Shown in pieces: positions 34,308 to 40,760 of a stretch of 64,000 bases of DNA. Position numbers and translations under genes: made by a program. The first letter of the stretch is position 1. Each line of letters starts with the position of its first letter. The notes under the pieces were generated by a model that saw only the letters and a program-made list of their open reading frames with translations, was not told the origin of the DNA and did no database searches. The stretch is from contig CAIOHJ010000263.1 of assembly GCA_903858085.1 (NCBI GenBank), positions 28,622 through 92,621 of the forward strand, written 5' to 3'. Source of the stretch: an uncultured Chloroflexota bacterium. Lineage in GTDB: Bacteria > Chloroflexota > Anaerolineae > Caldilineales > Caldilineaceae.

Positions 34308-35768
34308 ATGCGCTACGACGTCCTCATCATCGGCGGTGGAATTGTTGGCTGTGCGCTGGCCCGTGAGCTGAGCCGCTATCGGCTGCGTGTGGTGCTGTGC
34401 GAGCAGGGGGCTGAGGTGGGCTTTGGCACCTCCAAAGCCAACAGCGGCATCCTGCACGGCGGCCACCATGCCAGCCTGGGGACCCTCAAAGGCAAGCTCG
34501 AATGGGCTGGCAACCAGCTCTGGGAGGCGCTGGCGGCCGAACTGGGCTTTGGGTTTCGCCGGGTCGGCGAGCTGACAGTCGCCCAGCAGGCCGAGCAGCT
34601 CCCGGTGCTGGACACCCTGCTCCACCATGCGAGGGTTCGTCAGATTCCAGGGGTCGAACGCTGGAGCGCCGCCCAGATCCAGGCTGCCGAACCGGCCCTG
34701 GCTCCCACCTTGCTGGCTGCGCTCTACGCGCCCACCACCGGCGTTGTCAACCCCTACGAAGCCTGCTATGCGCTGGCCGCCAATGCCGCCCGCAACGGGG
34801 TTGAGCTGCGGACCCTGGCGCCGGTCCAGCAGCTCGACCTGCAGGAGGAGGGTTGGGTGGTCACATTGCCACAGGAGCGGCTGGTCAGCCGTTTTGTCGT
34901 CAACGCTGCCGGGCTTTGGGCCGATCGGGTCGCCGAGCTGGCTGGCGTGCGCACTTTTTCGATCCACCCGCGCAAGGGAGAGGAATATCTGCTCGACAAA
35001 CGCCTGCAGGGGTTGGTCCGTCATGTCATCTTTCCCTGTCCCTCGCCTCTTTCCAAAGGGATTTTGATCATTCCCACCTACGACGGCACGTTGATGGTCG
35101 GCCCGACCGCCGAGGCGGTCGAGGATCGTGCGGATCTCAGCACCTCGGCAGCTGGCGCCCGCGCTGTGTTTGCTGCGGTTCGCCAGCTGCTGCCAGGGAT
35201 CAGCGAAACGGATCTGATCGCGCAGTTTGCCGGGGTGCGGGCGCCGGCCGACGGCGAGGATTTTGTGATCGGCCCGACTGCCCGCCGCGGCTTTCTCAAC
35301 GCGGCGGGCATTCAATCGCCTGGGTTGACCGCAGCCCCCGCCATCGCCAGATTGCTGGCGGACCTTTTGCGCGAGGAAGGGCTGGCGCTGGTGCCGCGCC
35401 AGGATTTTGTGGCGGTCGAGCCGCCGCGCATCCGGTTTGCAGCGCTCTCCCCTTTGGAACAGGTCGAGCTGACCCAGCAGAACCCGCGCTATCGCCGCAT
35501 CGTCTGCCGCTGCGAACAGGTCACCGAAGGCGAGGTGTTGGACGCGGTCGAGCAGGGAGCCACGACCTTGGATGGCATCAAGTTTCGCACGCGCGCGGGC
35601 ATGGGCCGTTGCCAGGGTGGTTTTTGTACAGCCCGCTGCCTGGAGCTGTTGGCTCGTGCACGCCGGCTGCCGCTCACGGCCCTCACCAAACGGGGGCCTG
35701 GCTCTTGGCTGGTCTGCGACCGACCCGACCCCACAGCCAGCGATTTTGAGAAAGCAGGGAGGCCATGA
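34308..35768 (+). CDS. GlpA-like FAD dehydrogenase with BFD-type [2Fe-2S] domain
   Basis: A 486-residue flavoprotein of the glycerol-3-phosphate dehydrogenase/L-2-hydroxyglutarate oxidase group. The N-terminus has the GGGIVGCALARELSRY nucleotide fold and GTSKANSGILHGGHHA. The C-terminal domain (about 395-450) is BFD-like with CRCEQV and GRCQGGFC, four cysteines for a [2Fe-2S] cluster. The ATG at 34308 has GGAGAAAGGGG upstream; the frame is open for 65 more codons but covers the promoter. It overlaps the next gene by 4 bp. A three-gene set of GlpA-like protein, flavin reductase and DUF1667 recurs in other bacteria, often with glycerol kinase; no kinase is nearby here. Confidence 0.88.
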   Translation: MRYDVLIIGGGIVGCALARELSRYRLRVVLCEQGAEVGFGTSKANSGILHGGHHASLGTLKGKLEWAGNQLWEALAAELGFGFRRVGELTVAQQAEQLPVLDTLLHHARVRQIPGVERWSAAQIQAAEPALAPTLLAALYAPTTGVVNPYEACYALAANAARNGVELRTLAPVQQLDLQEEGWVVTLPQERLVSRFVVNAAGLWADRVAELAGVRTFSIHPRKGEEYLLDKRLQGLVRHVIFPCPSPLSKGILIIPTYDGTLMVGPTAEAVEDRADLSTSAAGARAVFAAVRQLLPGISETDLIAQFAGVRAPADGEDFVIGPTARRGFLNAAGIQSPGLTAAPAIARLLADLLREEGLALVPRQDFVAVEPPRIRFAALSPLEQVELTQQNPRYRRIVCRCEQVTEGEVLDAVEQGATTLDGIKFRTRAGMGRCQGGFCTARCLELLARARRLPLTALTKRGPGSWLVCDRPDPTASDFEKAGRP

Positions 35769-37114
35769 TCACCGCTCAGCCCCGTCATCTGCGTCGCCGG
35801 TACGATGTTGTGGTGGTCGGCGGCGGCCCTGCCGGGCTCGAAGCCGCTGTGGCTGCCCAGAATGCTGGTGCCGCCCAGGTGCTGGTCGTCGACCGTGAGC
35901 CAGAAGCGGGCGGCATCCTGCTGCAGTGTATCCACACCGGGTTTGGCCTGCACCGTTTTGGCGCTGAGCTGACCGGCCCTGAGTATGCCCAGCGTCTGGT
36001 GGCCCAGGCACAGGGGGTGGACATCGTCGCCGATGCGTGTGTGCTGGATGTCGACGAACAACGCCGGGTCAAGCTGATGACAACCGCCAGCGGGATCGCC
36101 ACGGTCGACGCTGGGGCAGTCGTGCTCGCCATGGGCGCGCGCGAGCGCACCCGGGCGGCTGCGCGCATCCCGGGGACCCGGCCGGCCGGCATTTTTACGG
36201 CCGGGCTGGCGCAGCGGCTGGTCAATCTCTATGGGCTGATGCCGGGCCGCCGCGCAGCAATTCTGGGGTCAGGGGACATCGGGCTGATCATGGCACGGCG
36301 GCTGGTTTTGGAAGGGGTCGAGGTGGCCGGTGTCTTCGAGCTGATGCCCCATGCCAATGGGCTCAACCGCAACATCGTCCAGTGCCTGCACGACTTTGCG
36401 ATCCCGCTTTACCTCTCCACGACCGTTGTCGAGATCCACGGCCACGAACGGCTTGAAAAAGTGACGGTGGCGCCGGTGGACAGCACGCTGCAGCCGCAGC
36501 TGGCGCAGGCCTGGGAGATCCCCTGCGACACCCTGCTTCTCTCGATCGGGCTGATCCCCGAAAACGAACTGTCGGGGCAGCTGCGGCTGCGCATCGACCC
36601 TGCGACCCGTGGGCCGGTGGTGGCCAGCACGATGGAATGTTCGCGCGACGGGGTCTTCGCGTGCGGCAACGTCGTCCATATCCACGACCTCGTCGATTTT
36701 GTCAGCGCCGAGGCGATGCTGGCAGGCACCTGCGCCGGCCGTTTTGCAACGGCAGCGCCCGCTCCGGCGGACAACGTCCGGCTGCTCCCCGGCGAAAACG
36801 TGCGCTACTGTGTGCCCCATACGATCTCGACCGAGCGAGAGCAGACGGTCTATCTGCGCACCCTCCGGCCTCTGGAGAGCTGCGAACTGCGGCTGGTGGA
36901 GGCAGAGGGCAACGTGCTCTATACGAAGCGGCTGCGCTATGTGTTTCCAGCCGAGATGGTCACTCTCAAGCTGCGGCCAGCGATCCTGCAAAAATTTCAT
37001 GGGGGGACCCTGCGCGTCGAGCTGGTGCCTCGCGCCTTTCCAGGGCAGGGGGACGCAGCAGAGCCCGGCTTCCCCCTGCCTGCCCCGGACAAACGGCCAG
37101 GAGGCGAACCATGA
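35765..37114 (+). CDS. NAD(P)/FAD-dependent oxidoreductase (pyridine nucleotide-disulfide type)
   Basis: A 449-residue flavoprotein with two dinucleotide-binding folds: VVVGGGPAGLEAAVAAQNAG near residue 15 (FAD) and AAILGSGDIGLIMARRLVLEG near 163 (NAD). The motif FACGNVVHIHDLVDFVSAEA near 300 is the FAD-closing loop. There is no redox-active CxxC of disulfide reductases. It starts at ATGA overlapping the GlpA-like gene and ends overlapping the DUF1667 gene, so the three are tightly coupled. Likely role: pass electrons between the GlpA-like subunit and NAD(P), by analogy with the same gene set elsewhere. Confidence 0.86.
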   Translation: MITAQPRHLRRRYDVVVVGGGPAGLEAAVAAQNAGAAQVLVVDREPEAGGILLQCIHTGFGLHRFGAELTGPEYAQRLVAQAQGVDIVADACVLDVDEQRRVKLMTTASGIATVDAGAVVLAMGARERTRAAARIPGTRPAGIFTAGLAQRLVNLYGLMPGRRAAILGSGDIGLIMARRLVLEGVEVAGVFELMPHANGLNRNIVQCLHDFAIPLYLSTTVVEIHGHERLEKVTVAPVDSTLQPQLAQAWEIPCDTLLLSIGLIPENELSGQLRLRIDPATRGPVVASTMECSRDGVFACGNVVHIHDLVDFVSAEAMLAGTCAGRFATAAPAPADNVRLLPGENVRYCVPHTISTEREQTVYLRTLRPLESCELRLVEAEGNVLYTKRLRYVFPAEMVTLKLRPAILQKFHGGTLRVELVPRAFPGQGDAAEPGFPLPAPDKRPGGEP

Positions 37115-37491
37115 CAGCACAGGTCACGACCCACTATCTCTGTATCGGCTGCCCGTTGGGTTGCCGTCTCGAGGTCGAAGAAGAGGAAGGGGGCCAGGCA
37201 GAGGTCGAGGTGCGCGGTTTTTCCTGCCGTCGTGGCCGCGACTACGCGCTGCAGGAACACAGAGCCCCCCAGCGCATGGTCACCACGACGGTGGCCATCG
37301 ACCATGCCCTTTGGCCGCGGCTGCCCGTGCGCTCTCAGCAGCCGGTGCCCAGGCAGCTGGTGGCAGAGATCTGTCGGGCGCTGCGCTCGGTTCGTGTGGT
37401 GGCCCCTGTCACTCTGGGGGATGTGCTGGTCGAGAATGTGCTGGGCTGCGGCGTCGCCATCGTCGCCGCCCGCGACATGGCGGCCTGCTGA
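37111..37491 (+). CDS. DUF1667 small cysteine-rich protein
   Basis: A 126-residue protein of the DUF1667 family. The N-terminal half has C11, C14, C18 and C39 (CIGCPLGC then FSC), which could hold a zinc or iron-sulfur centre. The second half (TTTVAIDHALWPRLPVRSQQ) is the conserved DUF1667 segment. It overlaps the preceding flavoprotein by 4 bp. In other genomes it accompanies GlpA-like dehydrogenases. Its biochemical role is unknown; a small electron-transfer subunit is a reasonable inference. Confidence 0.85.
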   Translation: MTAQVTTHYLCIGCPLGCRLEVEEEEGGQAEVEVRGFSCRRGRDYALQEHRAPQRMVTTTVAIDHALWPRLPVRSQQPVPRQLVAEICRALRSVRVVAPVTLGDVLVENVLGCGVAIVAARDMAAC

Positions 37492-37527
37492 GCGCAGGGC
37501 CAGCCTGTGCGTTGGAGGGGCGGCGAG

Positions 37528-38379
37528 TCAGCCGGCGGCCGCGACTTTGCGCCAGAGCAGCCCCTGCCTCGGCGCAAACAAAAAAATCAGCCCAAACAGC
37601 GCCGTCGCAACCAGCACCATGGTCGGGCCGGAGGCGATGTTCCAGTAGTAGCTGAGGTACAGGCCGGTCACGTTGGCAAAGACCCCGATCCCAGCGGCCA
37701 ATGCCATCATGGCTGGCAGACGCCGGGTCACTATGCGCGCCGCCGCTGCCGGCGTCACCAGCATCGCCAGCACCAGCGCAATGCCGACTGTCTGCAGCGA
37801 CATCACCACTGTGAGCGCGACCATCCCCAACAACAGATAGCGCAGCGCGGTCGCTGGCAGGCGCAGCACCAGCGCCAGCATCGGGTCGAAGGTCAACACC
37901 AGCAGCTCTTTGTACAAGGCCACGATGACGCTCAACACCACGACGCCCAGCCCGCAGATCACCCAGAGATCCTGCGCCGAAACCCCCAGAACATCGCCGA
38001 ACAGAATGTGCGCCAGATCCACGGTGTAGTTGTTCAGGGTGCTGAGCAGGGCAATCCCCAGTGCAAAGGCCCCGGCAAAGACGACCCCGATCGCGGTGTC
38101 CTCCTGCAAGGAACTGCGCTGGCTGATGAACCCGATCAAAAAGGCTGCAACCAGAGCGGCCACCAGCGCACCCGCTGCCATCGGCCACCCCAGCAAAAAG
38201 GCCAGCACGACCCCAGGCAGGATGGCATGGGCCAGCGCGTCGCCGAAGAAGGAGAGCCCTTTCAGCACCATGTAGGAGCCGACCACCGGGCAGAGCACCC
38301 CGACCAGGATCGAGGCCAGCAGGGCACGCACCATAAAGGGATAGCGCAGGGGCTCCCAGAAAAATTGACCGATCTCCAT
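37528..38379 (-). CDS. Metal ABC transporter permease, ZnuB/MntB type
   Basis: A 283-residue protein with about eight helices, of the ABC-3 permease family that imports zinc or manganese. The N-terminal GSYMVLKGLSFFGDALAHAI and the QTVGIALVLAMLVTPAAAA segment are the family hallmarks. It lies 36 bp after the ATPase gene. No solute-binding protein of this family is encoded nearby, so the third component must lie elsewhere. The metal specificity cannot be read from sequence. Confidence 0.9.
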   Translation of the reverse strand: MEIGQFFWEPLRYPFMVRALLASILVGVLCPVVGSYMVLKGLSFFGDALAHAILPGVVLAFLLGWPMAAGALVAALVAAFLIGFISQRSSLQEDTAIGVVFAGAFALGIALLSTLNNYTVDLAHILFGDVLGVSAQDLWVICGLGVVVLSVIVALYKELLVLTFDPMLALVLRLPATALRYLLLGMVALTVVMSLQTVGIALVLAMLVTPAAAARIVTRRLPAMMALAAGIGVFANVTGLYLSYYWNIASGPTMVLVATALFGLIFLFAPRQGLLWRKVAAAG

Positions 38380-38415
38380 GTTGCCGGCTCCTGTCTCCTG
38401 CTCCTAATTTCCTGC

Positions 38416-39306
38416 TCAGCGTGGCGGGCGCATCTCGGCCAGGGTCTCCTGCATGACCGGCTGGGTGGCACTGCTCGCTGACAGCTGCTGCGGCGCTGAC
38501 CCGCCGCCGCAGCAGCTGTCAGCGAGCAGCAGCTCTTCGGTCCCGCTCCGTACCACATGGATGTGGCTGCCGTAGGCGGAGAGCAGGTTGGCGGTGGTCA
38601 GCACCTGCTCGGGGGGGCCGAAGGCGATCAGACGCCGGTTGAGCAGCAGAATCAACGGAAACTGCTCGCCTGCCTGGTTCAAGTCGTGTGAGGCGACCAG
38701 CACGGTGACCCCATGCTGCTGGATACGGCCGATCAGCCCCAGAATGACCTCCTGGCTGGGCAGATCCAGCCCGGTCAGGGGTTCGTCCATCAACAACAGC
38801 TCGGCTTCCTGGGCCAGCGCGCGTGCCAGAAAGACCCGCTGCAGCTGGCCCCCTGACAACTCGCCGATCTGGCGGCCAGCAAACTCGCCCATGCCGACCT
38901 CGTCCAGGGCCGCACGCACTGCCTCATGGTCCCGCCGGGCCGGCCAGCGCAGAAACCCCATCTGGCCCACCCGCCCCATCATGACCACATCTGCCACCGT
39001 CACTGGGAACCGAAGGTCGACCCCCTTGCGCTGTGGCACATAGCCGACACAGATATGCCCGCCGGGCTGGCTGCCGTAGATCCGCACCTCGCCTTCCTGG
39101 GGGCGGACGACGCCGGCGATCGCGTGAAAGAGGGTGCTCTTGCCCGCCCCGTTTGGACCCACTACAGCCACACAGTCCCCCCGCCGTAAACGCAGGGTGA
39201 CCTGCTCCAACGCCACTGTCTGCTCGTAGCGCACTGTGACCCCTTCCAGCGAAACTGCCGGCAGGGCGAGATCGTGTGGGGGGGATTTTTTGAGTCCAGC
39301 CAGCAT
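38416..39306 (-). CDS. Metal ABC transporter ATP-binding protein, ZnuC/MntA type
   Basis: ATPase of about 296 residues driving the adjacent permease. Walker A is GPNGAGKST, the signature is LSGGQLQR and Walker B is LLLMDEP, followed by the H-loop VLVASHDLN. The C-terminal tail is unusual: it contains DSCCGGG and is encoded across a perfect 25-bp inverted repeat. An ATG at 39327 is in frame, but the one at 39306 has a GGGAGG ribosome binding site whereas 39327 would leave a leader of only about 8 nt. A strong promoter sits inside the end region of cobU/spacer. Confidence 0.9.
   Translation of the reverse strand: MLAGLKKSPPHDLALPAVSLEGVTVRYEQTVALEQVTLRLRRGDCVAVVGPNGAGKSTLFHAIAGVVRPQEGEVRIYGSQPGGHICVGYVPQRKGVDLRFPVTVADVVMMGRVGQMGFLRWPARRDHEAVRAALDEVGMGEFAGRQIGELSGGQLQRVFLARALAQEAELLLMDEPLTGLDLPSQEVILGLIGRIQQHGVTVLVASHDLNQAGEQFPLILLLNRRLIAFGPPEQVLTTANLLSAYGSHIHVVRSGTEELLLADSCCGGGSAPQQLSASSATQPVMQETLAEMRPPR
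38471..38529. repeat. Perfect 25-bp inverted repeat inside the ABC ATPase coding region
   Basis: Arms 38471-38495 and 38505-38529 are exact complements with a 9-nt loop. It lies near the 3' end of the ATPase gene and encodes the Cys-rich tail. It could form a very stable hairpin in the mRNA between the ATPase and permease genes. Confidence 0.9.
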
Positions 39307-39341
39307 GGAGCCTCCCAAATGAGACATCGTTTCAATTGTTC

Positions 39342-39370
39342 AGTATGGCAGTCCCCGGCTCTTCTGTCAA
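39342..39370 (-). promoter_or_regulatory. Promoter of the metal ABC transporter genes
   Basis: On the minus strand a consensus TTGACA (plus 39365-39370), a 17-bp spacer, and CATACT (plus 39342-39347). It allows the transporter to be expressed apart from cobU. Confidence 0.6.
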
Positions 39371-39372
39371 AA

Positions 39373-39930
39373 TCAGCCCCCTTTGACCACCATCGGCAGC
39401 CCTGCCACCAGGAACAGCACCCGGTCGGCGGCGGCGGCCAGCTGTTGGTTGGCGCGGCCCAACGCGTCCCGGTAGAGTCGGCCGAGCGGGTAGGCGGGCA
39501 CGATGCCGAGTCCGACTTCGTTGGAGACGACATACCACGCCGCCTGGCTGCGGGCATAGACAGCCAACAGCTCCTCGATTTCGGCGGCCAATGCCGCGCT
39601 GGCCCTCTGTTCGTCGCACCCTTCGGGCAGTGCGACGACAACATTGCTGGCCAGCAGGGTGATGCAGTCCACCAGCACGCAGCGGGTCGTTGGGGTCAGG
39701 CTTGCGGCAATGGCTCTGCCGACCTGGCGTGGGGCCTCCACGGTCTGCCAGTCTGTGGGGCGTCGAGCACGGTGTGCAGCGACTCGCTGCTCCATCTCTG
39801 CATCCCAGGCCTCGGCTGTAGCGACATAGAGTACCTCGCCGGACCCGGCCTGCTGTTCCGCCTGCTGCTCGGCGTAGTGGCTTTTTCCACTGCGCGCTCC
39901 TCCCAAAATGAGGGTCAGCGATCGCCCCAT
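39373..39930 (-). CDS. cobU: Adenosylcobinamide kinase / adenosylcobinamide-phosphate guanylyltransferase
   Basis: A 185-residue bifunctional enzyme of late cobalamin synthesis and cobinamide salvage (CobU/CobP). The N-terminal P-loop is GGARSGKS, followed by YVATAEAWDAEMEQRVAAHR and VDCITLLASNVV, all typical of the family. The catalytic histidine is in AAHRARRP. The start overlaps the stop of the upstream CbiR-like gene by 16 bp. No other cobalamin biosynthesis genes are in the window, so salvage is more likely than synthesis from scratch. Confidence 0.93.
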   Translation of the reverse strand: MGRSLTLILGGARSGKSHYAEQQAEQQAGSGEVLYVATAEAWDAEMEQRVAAHRARRPTDWQTVEAPRQVGRAIAASLTPTTRCVLVDCITLLASNVVVALPEGCDEQRASAALAAEIEELLAVYARSQAAWYVVSNEVGLGIVPAYPLGRLYRDALGRANQQLAAAADRVLFLVAGLPMVVKGG

Positions 39931-40760
39931 CTCTTCTCCTCTCTGCAGCGGTCGATGCTGGCATGCAGCGCGTGCAGCGACGACTTGAAATCGTTTTCGC
40001 CGAATACTTCCAATGTCAAGAGGCCGCGATAGTTCTGGGCCAGCAGAAACTGCACCACACGGTCGACCTGTGCGGGGTCCGTGTGCGCCAATGAACAGTG
40101 GTCGCGATGGGGCTCTGTCGGGTCGTCGACCACCCCATGCAGGTGCACGACGCGCAGCCAGGGCCAGGCGCTCCGCAGCGACGGCAGGGGGTCGTGGCCG
40201 TCGAGCCAGAGGTGTCCTACATCCACACAGCGCGCTGCTGCGGCCTGCGCCACGACCGGTGCCACGAATTCGACGGGGTAGCCTTCCAGATTTTCGATCG
40301 CCAGCCGCTCGCCGCTGCCCGCCCAGCGGCAGACCTGGACAACCGCAGCGACCATCTGCTGCTGCCAGCGCTCCTTTTCCAGGTCGTCTGCGCCCTGTTG
40401 GCCTATCGTCCGCCCGTCGAGATGGCCCACCCAGGCCCAGGGTGCCAGCGGCCGGGTCCGTTCGATCAGGGAGCGGGCCGACCGCAGCGAGGGGGAGAGT
40501 GGGGCATGTGGGGTCCCGGCCAGATCGTCGATCAGGTGTACAGTGTAGGAGAGCGCCTGCCGGGCCCCCAGCGCGGCCAGTGCGGCGACCGTCGTTGCAT
40601 CGGGCAGGTTGCCTGGCCCGCCTGGCAGGTCAAAGAGCACCAGCTGCATGTCCTGTACCTGTCCGGCCAGAAAGCGCGCGTTGCCGAGCAGGTCGTCTTC
40701 GATGCTGTAGGAGGTGGCGCCGACCCGAAAGGGGAGCTGCCAGCTGCGCACGTCCATCAT
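39915..40760 (-). CDS. AP-endonuclease-2-like TIM barrel protein, candidate cobamide-remodelling CbiR
   Basis: A 281-residue protein of the xylose isomerase-like/AP endonuclease 2 superfamily. Metal-binding segments include LAIENLEGYP near residue 155, CVDVGHLWLDGHD, VVHLHGVVD and LTLEVFG. CbiR enzymes, known from Akkermansia, belong to this superfamily and hydrolyse cobamides to remodel the lower ligand. The overlap with cobU supports such a role: CbiR would yield cobinamide phosphate and CobU would reactivate it. The ATG at 40760 overlaps the helicase stop (ATGA). Function is inferred mainly from context; a sugar isomerase is the alternative. Confidence 0.65.
   Translation of the reverse strand: MMDVRSWQLPFRVGATSYSIEDDLLGNARFLAGQVQDMQLVLFDLPGGPGNLPDATTVAALAALGARQALSYTVHLIDDLAGTPHAPLSPSLRSARSLIERTRPLAPWAWVGHLDGRTIGQQGADDLEKERWQQQMVAAVVQVCRWAGSGERLAIENLEGYPVEFVAPVVAQAAAARCVDVGHLWLDGHDPLPSLRSAWPWLRVVHLHGVVDDPTEPHRDHCSLAHTDPAQVDRVVQFLLAQNYRGLLTLEVFGENDFKSSLHALHASIDRCREEKRWGDR

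Noticed and set aside
37528..39306. Vitamin B12 importer next to cobU
   Set aside because: The permease belongs to the Zn/Mn ABC-3 family by its motifs, not the BtuC type.
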